In this document: piece by piece, positions 36,467 to 43,532 of the stretch
How the letters are laid out: each line of letters starts with the position of its first letter
Numbering within the stretch: the first letter of the stretch is position 1
From: Pseudomonas fluorescens
Lineage (GTDB): Bacteria; Pseudomonadota; Gammaproteobacteria; Pseudomonadales; Pseudomonadaceae
Length of the DNA stretch: 64,000 nucleotides
Direction: 5' to 3'
Assembly (NCBI RefSeq): GCF_001307275.1
Contig: NZ_CP012831.1
Coordinates: 2,170,001 to 2,234,000, forward strand
Position numbers and translations under genes: made by a program
Notes under the pieces: model-generated
What the model was told of the DNA's origin: nothing
The model's database searches: none
Seen by the model: only the letters and a program-made list of their open reading frames with translations

Positions 36467-37086
36467 TCCGCTGGCTGCTCACGCTGGGCCTGGCGCTGAC
36501 GGCGATGCCCGGCGTGGCGCAGGTCTATACCTACATCGATGCCCAGGGCAATCGCGTATTCACCGATCAGCCGCGCCCCGGCAACGCAAAGAAAGTCCAA
36601 CTGCCACCCGGCAACCGGATGCCGGCGCCGCCCACGGGCACAGCCTCGGCGCCCGCGACCGAAGCCCGGCCCGAACCGTTGTTTCATTACGAAATGCTCA
36701 GGCTGTTGATTCCCGAGCCGGACGCGACGATACGCAGCACCGCAGGCGAATTGATCGTCAGTGTCACCAGCGAGCCGGGCCTGAAAAAAGGCCACCGCTA
36801 CCGCCTGTTGCTCGACGGCAAACCAACGGGCGCGCCGGGACCGAGCCCGGTATTCGCCTTGAGCGACATCGATCGAGGCACCCATCACCTGGCGGTCGAA
36901 ATCCTCGACGAGCAGGACCGTATCGTCGAACGCACCGCCAACCAGCCCTTCCACATGCAACGCATATCCCTTGCGCAGAAGCGCCGCATCAAGCCCTGTG
37001 CCACAGCCGATTACGGTCAACGCCCGGAGTGCCCCCTCGCCGAAAAACCTGAAGAAGAAAAAAGCAGCATCTTGCCGTTTTTTTAA
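36463..37086 (+). CDS. DUF4124 domain-containing exported protein (second of a pair)
   Basis: A 207-residue paralogue of the preceding protein: signal peptide (MIRWLLTLGLALTAMPGVAQ), DUF4124 motif VYTYIDAQGNRVFTDQPRPG, Pro/Ala linker, then a similar beta-domain (LIVSVTSEPGLKKGHRYRLLLDGKPTGAPGPSPVFALSDIDRGTHHLAVEI). It has an extra C-terminal tail, KPCATADYGQRPECPLAEKPEEE, with two Cys not found in the first copy. Translational coupling through ATGA makes a joint function likely. It lies directly upstream of ntrBC but separated by their sigma54 control region. Confidence 0.86.
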   Translation: MIRWLLTLGLALTAMPGVAQVYTYIDAQGNRVFTDQPRPGNAKKVQLPPGNRMPAPPTGTASAPATEARPEPLFHYEMLRLLIPEPDATIRSTAGELIVSVTSEPGLKKGHRYRLLLDGKPTGAPGPSPVFALSDIDRGTHHLAVEILDEQDRIVERTANQPFHMQRISLAQKRRIKPCATADYGQRPECPLAEKPEEEKSSILPFF

Positions 37087-37102
37087 CACCGCCCAGGCTG
37101 CC

Positions 37103-37117
37103 GCACTATATTGGTGC
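37103..37117. promoter_or_regulatory. NtrC-binding site upstream of ntrBC
   Basis: GCACTATATTGGTGC matches GCAC-N7-GTGC and, as I recall, is identical to the core of an Escherichia coli glnA NtrC site. It is about 130 bp upstream of the ntrB -24 box, a normal enhancer distance, and implies autoregulation. Confidence 0.8.
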
Positions 37118-37244
37118 AATAGCTTGCACACTACTCAGTCCAAAAACCCATTTTGGTTCGAAAGTACCCGGAAAAGCTGGCAGAACGCCACGCAAGCGAG
37201 CGAAAAACACCCTTTTGAGGCTCTAAACGCTTCTTTTCGGAGCC

Positions 37245-37262
37245 TTGGTTTGGTTTTTGCAT
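37245..37262 (+). promoter_or_regulatory. sigma54 promoter of ntrBC
   Basis: TTGGTTTGGTTTTTGCAT has GG at 37247-37248 and GC at 37259-37260, the exact N10 spacing, about 78 bp before the ntrB start. The -24 box lacks the CAC of the consensus, so it is probably moderate in strength. Confidence 0.65.
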
Positions 37263-37339
37263 TTTCCTTGTGACAGCGCATTAATCGCGCGCGCAATTTG
37301 GGACCGGTCCCGAGTTGCTACGCTCCAAAAGAGGTCCTG

Positions 37340-38425
37340 ATGACCATTAGCGACGCACTACACCGCTTGCTGCTCGACAACCTCACCACCGCGACCATCC
37401 TGCTCGACGCCGAACTGCGCCTCGAGTACATGAACCCGGCGGCGGAGATGCTCCTGGCTGTCAGCGGCCAGCGCAGCCACGGGCAGTTCATCAGCGAGTT
37501 GTTCACCGAATCCGCCGAAGCGCTCAACTCCCTGCGCCAAGCGGTGGAGCAGGCTCACCCGTTCACCAAGCGCGAGGCGATGCTCACCGCCCTGACCGGC
37601 CAGACCCTGACCGTGGATTATGCGGTCACGCCGATCCTGAACAACGGCGCCACCTTGTTGCTGCTGGAAGTCCACCCGCGTGATCGCTTGCTGCGCATCA
37701 CCAAGGAGGAAGCGCAGTTGTCCAAGCAGGAAACCAGCAAGATGCTGGTGCGGGGCCTGGCCCACGAGATCAAGAACCCTCTCGGCGGAATACGTGGCGC
37801 GGCACAGTTGCTTGCCCGTGAACTGCCGGAAGAAAGCCTCAAGGACTACACCAACGTCATCATCGAGGAAGCCGACCGCCTGCGGAACCTGGTGGACCGC
37901 ATGCTCGGTTCGAACAAGCTGCCATCCCTGGCGATGTGCAACGTCCATGAAGTGCTGGAGCGCGTCAGCAGCCTGGTGGAAGCGGAAAGCCAGGGCTGCA
38001 TCACTTTGGTGCGCGACTATGACCCGAGCATTCCCGACGTCTTGATCGACCGCGAGCAGATGATCCAGGCGGTGCTGAACATCGTGCGCAACGCGATGCA
38101 GGCCATCAGCAGCCAGAACGAACTGCGCCTGGGTCGCATCAGCCTGCGCACCCGCGCCATGCGCCAGTTCACCATCGGCCACGTGCGCCATCGCCTGGTG
38201 ACCAAGATCGAAATCATCGACAACGGTCCGGGCATCCCTGCCGAACTGCAGGAAACCATCTTTTTTCCCATGGTCAGCGGCCGTCCGGACGGTACCGGGC
38301 TGGGCCTGGCCATTACCCAGAACATCATCAGTCAGCATCAGGGCTTGATCGAATGTGAGAGCCACCCCGGCCACACCACTTTCTCGATCTTCCTGCCACT
38401 GGAACAAGGAGCCACATCGACATGA
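37340..38425 (+). CDS. ntrB: Nitrogen regulation sensor kinase NtrB (GlnL)
   Basis: A 361-residue cytoplasmic histidine kinase/phosphatase. An N-terminal PAS-like domain (about 8-110, LLDNLTTATILLDAELRLEYMNPAAEMLL) precedes the DHp domain with the phosphoacceptor His142 in LVRGLAHEIKNPLGG. The ATPase domain has N-box NIVRNAMQA, G1 IDNGPGIP and G2 GRPDGTGLGLAI. It receives the PII signal and controls NtrC phosphorylation. Start ATG 37340 has GAGG a few bases upstream; the frame extends further without support. It overlaps ntrC by 4 bp. Control by a sigma54 promoter and NtrC site upstream is predicted. Confidence 0.97.
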   Translation: MTISDALHRLLLDNLTTATILLDAELRLEYMNPAAEMLLAVSGQRSHGQFISELFTESAEALNSLRQAVEQAHPFTKREAMLTALTGQTLTVDYAVTPILNNGATLLLLEVHPRDRLLRITKEEAQLSKQETSKMLVRGLAHEIKNPLGGIRGAAQLLARELPEESLKDYTNVIIEEADRLRNLVDRMLGSNKLPSLAMCNVHEVLERVSSLVEAESQGCITLVRDYDPSIPDVLIDREQMIQAVLNIVRNAMQAISSQNELRLGRISLRTRAMRQFTIGHVRHRLVTKIEIIDNGPGIPAELQETIFFPMVSGRPDGTGLGLAITQNIISQHQGLIECESHPGHTTFSIFLPLEQGATST

Positions 38426-39858
38426 GCCGTAGTGAAACCGTGTGGATCGTCGATGACGACCGTTCTATCCGTTGGGTCCTGGAAAAAGCCTTGCAACAGG
38501 AAGGCATGACCACCCAGAGCTTCGACAGCGCCGATGGGGTGATGAGTCGCCTGGCGCGTCAGCAACCGGACGTCATCATCTCCGACATCCGCATGCCCGG
38601 GGCCAGCGGCCTGGACCTGCTGGCGCGGATTCGCGAACAGCACCCGCGTCTGCCGGTGATCATCATGACCGCCCATTCCGACCTGGACAGCGCCGTGGCG
38701 TCCTACCAGGGCGGCGCTTTCGAATACCTGCCCAAGCCATTTGACGTCGACGAAGCCGTATCGCTGGTCAAGCGCGCCAACCAGCACGCCCAGGAACAAC
38801 AAGGCATGGAAGAGGTGCCGGCCCTGGCCCGCACCCCGGAAATCATCGGCGAAGCGCCGGCGATGCAGGAAGTGTTTCGCGCCATCGGGCGCTTGAGCCA
38901 CTCCAACATCACTGTGCTGATCAATGGCGAGTCGGGCACCGGCAAGGAACTGGTGGCCCACGCCCTGCACCGCCACAGCCCACGCGCGGCGTCGCCGTTC
39001 ATCGCGCTGAACATGGCGGCGATTCCCAAGGACTTGATGGAGTCCGAGCTGTTCGGCCACGAAAAAGGCGCCTTCACCGGCGCGGCCAACCTGCGGCGCG
39101 GGCGCTTCGAGCAAGCCGACGGCGGCACGTTGTTCCTCGATGAAATCGGCGACATGCCGGCCGACACCCAGACCCGCTTGCTGCGCGTGCTGGCCGATGG
39201 CGAGTTCTATCGGGTCGGCGGCCATACACCGGTGAAGGTGGACGTGCGCATCATCGCCGCGACCCACCAGAACCTGGAAACCCTGGTTCACGCCGGCAAA
39301 TTCCGTGAGGACTTGTTCCACCGCCTGAACGTCATCCGCATTCATATCCCGCGCCTGGCGGATCGTCGCGAAGACATCCCGACCCTGGCCCGGCACTTCC
39401 TCAGCCGCGCGGCCCAGGAACTGGCGGTCGAGCCCAAGCTGCTCAAGAGCGAAACCGAGGAATACCTCAAGAACCTGCCGTGGCCGGGCAACGTGCGCCA
39501 GTTGGAGAACACCTGCCGCTGGATCACGGTGATGGCTTCAGGTCGCGAAGTGCACATCAGCGACCTGCCGCCGGAACTGCTGAGCCTGCCGCAGGATTCG
39601 GCCCCCGTGACCAACTGGGAGCAAGCCCTGCGCCAGTGGGCCGATCAGGCCCTGGCCCGCGGTCAGTCGAGCCTGTTGGACAGCGCGGTACCGGCCTTCG
39701 AGCGGATCATGATCGAAACCGCCCTCAAGCACACCGCCGGCCGCCGCCGCGATGCCGCCGTGCTGCTGGGCTGGGGCCGCAATACCTTGACCCGCAAGAT
39801 CAAGGAATTGGGGATGAAAGTCGACGGTGGGGATGATGATGACGGGGATGAGGGCTGA
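38422..39858 (+). CDS. ntrC: Nitrogen regulation response regulator NtrC (GlnG)
   Basis: A 478-residue sigma54 activator. The receiver domain (VDDDRS acid cluster) has phospho-Asp55 in [10 protein letters not shown] and Lys in YLPKPFD. The AAA+ domain has Walker A GESGTGKE, the sigma54-contact loop GAFTGA, and Walker [14 protein letters not shown]. The C-terminal Fis-type helix-turn-helix ends in [21 protein letters not shown]. An acidic tail ([11 protein letters not shown]) closes the protein. It is translationally coupled to ntrB (ATGA). Likely targets in this window are glnA, ntrBC itself, the NrsZ-like RNA and possibly hutU. Confidence 0.97.
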   Translation: MSRSETVWIVDDDRSIRWVLEKALQQEGMTTQSFDSADGVMSRLARQQPDVIISDIRMPGASGLDLLARIREQHPRLPVIIMTAHSDLDSAVASYQGGAFEYLPKPFDVDEAVSLVKRANQHAQEQQGMEEVPALARTPEIIGEAPAMQEVFRAIGRLSHSNITVLINGESGTGKELVAHALHRHSPRAASPFIALNMAAIPKDLMESELFGHEKGAFTGAANLRRGRFEQADGGTLFLDEIGDMPADTQTRLLRVLADGEFYRVGGHTPVKVDVRIIAATHQNLETLVHAGKFREDLFHRLNVIRIHIPRLADRREDIPTLARHFLSRAAQELAVEPKLLKSETEEYLKNLPWPGNVRQLENTCRWITVMASGREVHISDLPPELLSLPQDSAPVTNWEQALRQWADQALARGQSSLLDSAVPAFERIMIETALKHTAGRRRDAAVLLGWGRNTLTRKIKELGMKVDGGDDDDGDEG

Positions 39859-39893
39859 TCGGTCTTTAGCCCTTCGCTGAATTTGAAGGCCCA

Positions 39894-39906
39894 ATCGCGA
39901 GCAAGC
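39894..39906. repeat. Left half of a REPIN interrupted by the IS3 element
   Basis: ATCGCGAGCAAGC at 39894-39906 continues, after removal of the IS, as TCGCTCCCACAAGG at 41155 onwards. The duplicated AGC at the junction is the target-site duplication. Confidence 0.85.
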
Positions 39907-39943
39907 TGAACTGGTCAACTAATTTTGGACACCAGTTACGGTT

Positions 39944-40780
39944 TCATGCTGCCAGTTTCTCCATAGCTACCGGCGACCGGTAGTCGTTGTAGCTATGGAG
40001 TCTGACGTTGTTGTAACGCATCACATAACGCTGCACATCCACGCGGGCTTCATGCTCCGAGCTGTAGCCATCTTCTGGCACCCACTCTGACTTCAGGCTC
40101 CCAAAGAAACGCTCCATCGGGGCGTTGTCCCAGCACTCACCTTTGCGACTCATGCTTTGCAGGAGTCCATGCTTGCGCATTTCATTCCTGAATTTGTGGC
40201 TGGTGTATTGGCAGCCTTGATCGGAATGAAACAGCACCTCTTTTGGGCAACCTCGCAATTGCACCGCCATTCGCAACGCTTCGCAGGTCAGCGAGGCATC
40301 GGAAATCATTGAAAACGACCAGCCCACGATCCGGCGAGCAAACAGATCCAGCACCGCCGCGAAATACATCCAGCGCTTGCCGACCTTGATGTACGTCACA
40401 TCGCCACACCACACCTGGTTGATCGCCGTGACATCAAACTTGCGCTTGAGCACGTGCGGCGCCACCAACGCTTCCACGCCGGAAGATTTGTACTTGTGCC
40501 GCCGGCGCTGACGACTGGCAACACCGGCTTCGCGCATCAAGCTGCGAGCCATATGCCGCCCGACACGATGTCCCTTTGCTTGCAGCTCCTTGGAAAGGGT
40601 GCGAGACCCCGCGGATGCTCTGGACTCCTTGTGATGCTCGACCAGCACGGCTTTAAGTTTCTCCCGCTCGGGCTTCACTTTGCCTTGGCGCTGACGCCAG
40701 GCGTAAAAGCTGCTGCGGTTGACTCCAAACGCCCGACAGCAATTGTTAACGCCGTACTGCTCGTCCAGCTCATTGATCAA
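39944..40780 (-). CDS. IS3-family transposase OrfB (DDE integrase domain)
   Basis: A 278-residue frame, the catalytic half of the transposase. An N-terminal HTH_21-type region (CCRAFGVNRSSFYAWRQRQ) precedes the rve integrase core. The DDE triad is visible: WCGDVTYIKVGKRWMYFA (first Asp), LFHSDQGCQYTS (second Asp) and DNAPMERFFGSLKSEW (Glu). No ATG begins the frame; the track start is TTG at 40780. OrfB is most likely made as an OrfAB fusion by -1 frameshifting at 40822-40828, which would add about 15 residues upstream of this frame's TTG. Confidence 0.93.
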   Translation of the reverse strand: MINELDEQYGVNNCCRAFGVNRSSFYAWRQRQGKVKPEREKLKAVLVEHHKESRASAGSRTLSKELQAKGHRVGRHMARSLMREAGVASRQRRRHKYKSSGVEALVAPHVLKRKFDVTAINQVWCGDVTYIKVGKRWMYFAAVLDLFARRIVGWSFSMISDASLTCEALRMAVQLRGCPKEVLFHSDQGCQYTSHKFRNEMRKHGLLQSMSRKGECWDNAPMERFFGSLKSEWVPEDGYSSEHEARVDVQRYVMRYNNVRLHSYNDYRSPVAMEKLAA

Positions 40781-41085
40781 CGAGAATGATCTTTGGAGTC
40801 CAAAAGCAGGAGAGCACTGGCCTTTTTTAGGATTTCAATGTCCAGGTCTTTTTGCCTGAGCAACGCTTTGAGCTGCTGAATTTCACGCTGATCAGCGGTA
40901 ATCGCCTTGGCGCCCACCGGGGTCGAACCCAAGCGTTCCTTGCGAACCTGATCGACCCAGCGGCGAAGCGCCGTGGGCCCAATATCCAGGCTGGCGCAGA
41001 CTTCGGGAACCGACTGTCCCTCGTCCAGCACCATGCTGGCCGCCTTGAGTTTGAACTCACTGGAGTAAGATTTACGCATAACCAA
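40777..41085 (-). CDS. IS3-family transposase OrfA (HTH)
   Basis: A 102-residue protein containing the IS3 OrfA helix-turn-helix (SSEFKLKAASMVLDEGQSVPEVCASLDIGPTALRRWVDQ). A C-terminal leucine-zipper-like coiled coil follows (REIQQLKALLRQKDLDIEILKKASALLLL). ATG start at 41085; an in-frame ATG two codons later (MRKSYSSEF) is equally plausible. The slippery A-AAA-AAG heptamer (40822-40828, minus strand) lies in the coiled-coil end, as in other IS3 members, so ribosomes can shift into the orfB frame before the orfA stop. Confidence 0.92.
   Translation of the reverse strand: MVMRKSYSSEFKLKAASMVLDEGQSVPEVCASLDIGPTALRRWVDQVRKERLGSTPVGAKAITADQREIQQLKALLRQKDLDIEILKKASALLLLDSKDHSR
40822..40828 (-). 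other. Programmed -1 frameshift site A-AAA-AAG
   Basis: On the minus strand the orfA codons read CTA AAA AAG; slipping back one base gives AAA AAA GGC and continues in frame with orfB. A6G is the classical IS3-family slippery heptamer. Confidence 0.8.
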
Positions 41086-41154
41086 AACACCTCAGATTTG
41101 GGCGCCATCATAGCGCCCGATTGAAGTGTCCAAAATCATTAGGCCAGTTCAAGC

Positions 41155-41261
41155 TCGCTCCCACAAGGGAAACGCAATTCCTGGACTGCCCCCCAAAAGT
41201 CAGATGGGTGTCCAACTTTTTGGGGACAGTCCATCCTGTGGGAGCGAGCTTGCTCGCGATG
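41155..41261. repeat. Right part of the interrupted REPIN, itself split by a 52-bp miniature
   Basis: TCGCTCCCACAAGG at 41155 onwards is the remainder of the first REP arm. The partner arm TGTGGGAGCGAGCTTGCTCG begins at 41238. The roughly 25-bp original spacer is split by the 52-bp element at 41182-41233. Confidence 0.8.
41182..41233. mobile_element. 52-bp miniature element made of two IS ends
   Basis: TGGACTGCCCCCCAAAAGT at the left and ACTTTTTGGGGACAGTCCA at the right form imperfect inverted repeats with about 14 bp between. A 3-bp direct repeat TCC (41179-41181 and 41234-41236) flanks it. The ends resemble IS3/IS150-type termini (TGGACTG-CCCC-AAAAGTTGGACA). It has no coding capacity and is best read as a deletion derivative or MITE within the same REPIN. 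Confidence 0.7.
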
Positions 41262-41277
41262 CTTTTAAAGGCCTCAT

Positions 41278-41292
41278 GCACCGCATCAATGC
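41278..41292. promoter_or_regulatory. Candidate NtrC site upstream of the NrsZ-like RNA
   Basis: GCACCGCATCAATGC fits GCAC-N7-GTGC with one mismatch. It is about 140 bp upstream of the sigma54 box, and further TGCAC motifs follow at 41309-41319. Confidence 0.5.
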
Positions 41293-41367
41293 ACTGCGAA
41301 CCGCAATTGCACATGCACCACCCGCCAAAACCAATCGGCCCAGCTCGGAAAAACCGCACAAACAAAA

Positions 41368-41396
41368 GCAAAAGCCCCGGAATACGGGGCTTTTGC
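41368..41396. terminator. Hairpin terminator upstream of the NrsZ-like RNA
   Basis: GCAAAAGCCCCG / CGGGGCTTTTGC, a 12-bp stem with a 5-nt loop. It is probably the original ntrC transcript terminator, now separated from ntrC by the IS and REPIN; it also insulates the sRNA promoter. Confidence 0.75.
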
Positions 41397-41433
41397 GTTA
41401 CAGAAAGCGTTTTTGTGACAAATAATTTAAAAC

Positions 41434-41449
41434 TGGCACGCCCCCTGCA
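41434..41449 (+). promoter_or_regulatory. sigma54 promoter of the NrsZ-like sRNA
   Basis: TGGCACGCCCCCTGCA matches TGGCAC-N5-TTGCA with a single mismatch and correct GG-N10-GC spacing (GG 41435-41436, GC 41447-41448). A start near 41460 places the first RNA module about 10 nt into the transcript. Confidence 0.88.
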
Positions 41450-41459
41450 ATAGCTAGAT

Positions 41460-41660
41460 CACTACCCAGTTTCGGGGACCTTGGTACAGGCAGGCCGGGG
41501 AATCCCCATTTTATACCGGGCTCAGTGAGCCCACTGTTTTGGGGGCCTTGATACAGGCAGGTCAAGGTTTCCCTTCTTTACACCCAGGGCCATGCGCTTA
41601 GCGCGAGCCCTCCCGTTTTGGGGACCTTGGTACAGGCAGGCCGGGGATTCCCTCTTTTAT
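41460..41660 (+). ncRNA. nrsZ: NrsZ-like nitrogen-regulated small RNA with three repeated modules
   Basis: Three copies of a conserved module of about 45 nt start at 41469, 41536 and 41615. Each carries GGGG(A/G)CCTTG(G/A)TACAGGCAGG and ends in a C-rich then U-rich stretch (CCCCATTTTA, CCCTTCTTTA, CCCTCTTTTA). Between modules lie hairpins: GGGCTC-AGT-GAGCCC (41518-41532), and AGGGC..GCGC-TTA-GCGC..GCCCT (41586-41611). A strong sigma54 promoter precedes the first module and no open frame is plausible. P. aeruginosa NrsZ is an NtrBC/sigma54-controlled, processed sRNA encoded just after ntrC and built of similar stem-loop repeats; position and structure match. Ends are inferred: start from the promoter, end from the last U-rich tract. 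Confidence 0.8.
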
Positions 41661-42097
41661 TGCTCCTGGAGACGGACCTCCAGCCGCCAGCGGTCATCGA
41701 CCTCGCTGCCGGTCCACGCCCCTCGCAATGGACGCGCCGCCACCAGCGTCAGCAACAACCCCTCGTCACTCAAACGCACCCGCCAGTTCACATCCTTGCC
41801 GTTGAGCTTGAGCTGGCCCTTCTGCGGCTGGCCTTCTGCTTGGAACAGCAACGCCACTGAGCCGTCGACAATTTCGCCATGGAGCTTGGGTTCATTGTTG
41901 AACCAGGCCACCAGCGCTCCGTCTGTCACCTCGATCTGTTGCAACGCGCTCGGCTCGGGCGTGGTCAGGCGCCCGATCATCAGCCCGACCATCACGCCGA
42001 AGATCGCCAAAGAGCCCATCACCCGAGGCATTAGCTTCGAACGTCGGTCGGTTTGCGGCGTAGAATGCCGCTCATCTTTATCTGCGGAGCCGTGCAT
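41657..42097 (-). CDS. Hypothetical membrane-anchored protein (PA5126-like position)
   Basis: A protein of up to 146 residues with one N-terminal transmembrane segment ([17 protein letters not shown]). A predicted periplasmic beta-rich domain follows ([72 protein letters not shown]). No recognised domain. Start uncertain: ATG 42097 overlaps the divergent trmL start codon, while ATG 42031 (MPRVMGSLA) would give 124 residues. Its 3' end abuts the end of the NrsZ-like RNA on the other strand, so the two transcripts converge and may overlap. Confidence 0.75.
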   Translation of the reverse strand: MHGSADKDERHSTPQTDRRSKLMPRVMGSLAIFGVMVGLMIGRLTTPEPSALQQIEVTDGALVAWFNNEPKLHGEIVDGSVALLFQAEGQPQKGQLKLNGKDVNWRVRLSDEGLLLTLVAARPLRGAWTGSEVDDRWRLEVRLQEQ

Positions 42098-42551
42098 GTT
42101 TCACGTCATCCTTTTTCAACCGGAAATTCCGCCGAATACCGGCAACGTCATCAGGCTGTGCGCCAACAGCGGCTGCCACCTGCATTTGATCGAACCGCTG
42201 GGCTTCGACATGGACGACAAGCGCCTGCGCCGCGCCGGCCTCGACTACCACGAGTATGCCACCTTGCAGCGTCACGCCGACCTCGCCAGTTGTCTGGAAA
42301 GCCTCGGGCATCCGCGTCTGTTCGCCTTTACCACCAAGGGTTCGCGGCCGTTCCATGACGCCAGCTTCGTCGCCGGCGATGCGTTCCTGTTCGGCCCGGA
42401 AAGCCGTGGCCTGCCGGCCGACGTACTGGACGCCCTGCCCGCCGAACAGCGCCTGCGCCTGCCAATGCGTGAAGGCTGCCGCAGCCTGAACCTGTCCAAT
42501 ACCGTGGCGGTGGCGGTTTATGAGGCGTGGCGGCAGAACGGGTTCGCCTGA
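42096..42551 (+). CDS. trmL: tRNA (cytidine(34)-2'-O)-methyltransferase TrmL
   Basis: A 151-residue SPOUT-class methyltransferase that 2'-O-methylates the wobble base of tRNA-Leu isoacceptors. Knot motifs are visible: [35 protein letters not shown] and [31 protein letters not shown] 42096 with GGAG at 7-nt spacing is the only start consistent with family length (about 150-155). It is followed by a REP cluster and the convergent secB. Confidence 0.94.
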   Translation: MFHVILFQPEIPPNTGNVIRLCANSGCHLHLIEPLGFDMDDKRLRRAGLDYHEYATLQRHADLASCLESLGHPRLFAFTTKGSRPFHDASFVAGDAFLFGPESRGLPADVLDALPAEQRLRLPMREGCRSLNLSNTVAVAVYEAWRQNGFA

Positions 42552-42576
42552 GCCGTTCCTGTCAGCCAGAAACACC

Positions 42577-42713
42577 TGTGGGAGCGAGCCTGTGGGAGCC
42601 GAGCTTGCTCGCGATGAACGATGACACGGTTTTGCAGTTGAACCGTGTCGACCTCATCGCGAGCAAGCTCGGCTCCCACAGGCTCGGCTCCCACAGGGCT
42701 CGCTCCCACAGGT
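42577..42713. repeat. Complex REP cluster with duplicated arms
   Basis: A REPIN with partly duplicated outer arms. The left side has GTGGGAGCGAGCCTGTGGGAG followed by CCGAGCTTGCTCGCGATG. The right side has GCGAGCAAGCTCGGCTCCCACAG, then GCTCGGCTCCCACAG and GGCTCGCTCCCACAG. The interior contains a further dyad (ACGGTTTTGCAGTTGAACCGT). Arm copy number differs between sides (two against three), suggesting slippage. Confidence 0.8.
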
Positions 42714-42754
42714 TTTGTGCCTGGCCGTCGAGCGCTATGCCTGGCAGTAGACGC

Positions 42755-43237
42755 TTACTGAACGGTCGCGCCGCCTTCCTGCTGCATGCGCTGCAGTTCT
42801 TGCGCATACAGGGCATCGAAGTTCACCGGCGCCAGCATCAGGGCCGGGAACGAGCCGCGGGTTACCAGGCTGTCCAGGGTTTCCCGGGCGTAAGGGAACA
42901 GGATGTTCGGGCAGAACGCGCCCAGGGTGTGGCTCATCGAAGGAGCATCCAGGTTCTTGATCAGGAAGATCCCGGCCTGTTGCACTTCAGCGATGAACGC
43001 CACTTCGTCACCGTTCTTGACGGTGACCGACAGGGTCAGCACCACTTCGTGGAAGTCATCTTCCAGGGCTTTCTGACGGGTGTTCAGGTCCAGGCCTACG
43101 CTCGGCTCCCACTGCTGGCGAAAGATCGCCGGGCTTTTCGGGGCTTCGAAGGACAGGTCACGCACATAAATGCGCTGCAAGGAGAATTGCGGTGCGGCTT
43201 CTTCTTCGCTGGCAGCTGTGTTCTGTTGGTCAGTCAT
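42755..43237 (-). CDS. secB: Protein-export chaperone SecB
   Basis: A 160-residue tetrameric chaperone that keeps preproteins unfolded and delivers them to SecA. Signature regions are [22 protein letters not shown] near the N-terminus, [28 protein letters not shown], and [22 protein letters not shown], then [17 protein letters not shown]. Start ATG 43237 ([13 protein letters not shown]). It follows grxC at about 40 bp on the same strand (yibN-grxC-secB order), a widely conserved gamma-proteobacterial cluster. Confidence 0.97.
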   Translation of the reverse strand: MTDQQNTAASEEEAAPQFSLQRIYVRDLSFEAPKSPAIFRQQWEPSVGLDLNTRQKALEDDFHEVVLTLSVTVKNGDEVAFIAEVQQAGIFLIKNLDAPSMSHTLGAFCPNILFPYARETLDSLVTRGSFPALMLAPVNFDALYAQELQRMQQEGGATVQ

Positions 43238-43276
43238 CGCAGATCCTTCTTACTTTCAGGTTCTTTAGTGGGAAAT

Positions 43277-43531
43277 TCAGGCCTTGAGCAGCGCGTCGAG
43301 CTTGCCGGCGCGCTCCAGGGCGAACAGATCATCGCAACCGCCCACGTGGGTGCTGCCGATCCAGATCTGCGGCACGGAGGTGCGCCCGGCCTTCTGGGTC
43401 ATTTCGGTGCGCAGTTGCGGCTTGCCGTCGACCTTGATCTCTTCGAAGGCCACGCCTTTGTTCTGGAGCAGGGACTTGGCTCTGGAGCAATAGGGGCAGT
43501 AATCGCTGGAATAGACAACAACGTGGGACAT
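43277..43531 (-). CDS. grxC: Glutaredoxin 3 (GrxC)
   Basis: An 84-residue dithiol glutaredoxin with redox motif CPYC (YSSDYCPYCSRAKSLL), the cis-Pro segment TSVPQIWIGSTHVGGCDDLFALE and family length. It reduces glutathione-mixed disulfides and other substrates using glutathione. Start ATG 43531 lies 1 bp after the stop of the rhodanese gene. It is upstream of secB and probably co-transcribed. Confidence 0.96.
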   Translation of the reverse strand: MSHVVVYSSDYCPYCSRAKSLLQNKGVAFEEIKVDGKPQLRTEMTQKAGRTSVPQIWIGSTHVGGCDDLFALERAGKLDALLKA

Positions 43532-43532
43532 T

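Larger units (their letters stand above)
39907..41151 (-). mobile_element. IS3-family insertion sequence, 1245 bp
   Basis: Terminal inverted repeats of 26 bp (22 matches) begin TGAACTGG and end TTTTGGACAC at the left, with the complement at the right. The IS is flanked by a 3-bp direct repeat AGC (39904-39906 and 41152-41154). Between the ends are two overlapping reading frames in the orfA/orfB arrangement with an A6G slippery site. Both ORFs are full length and the ends are intact, so the copy looks competent to move. It has inserted exactly within the palindromic core of a REP element downstream of ntrC. Subgroup not assigned. Confidence 0.93.

Noticed and set aside
36388..37131. A 247-codon minus-strand frame before ntrB
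   Set aside because: Antisense to the second DUF4124 gene, which has a signal peptide and family motif; the minus frame has neither.
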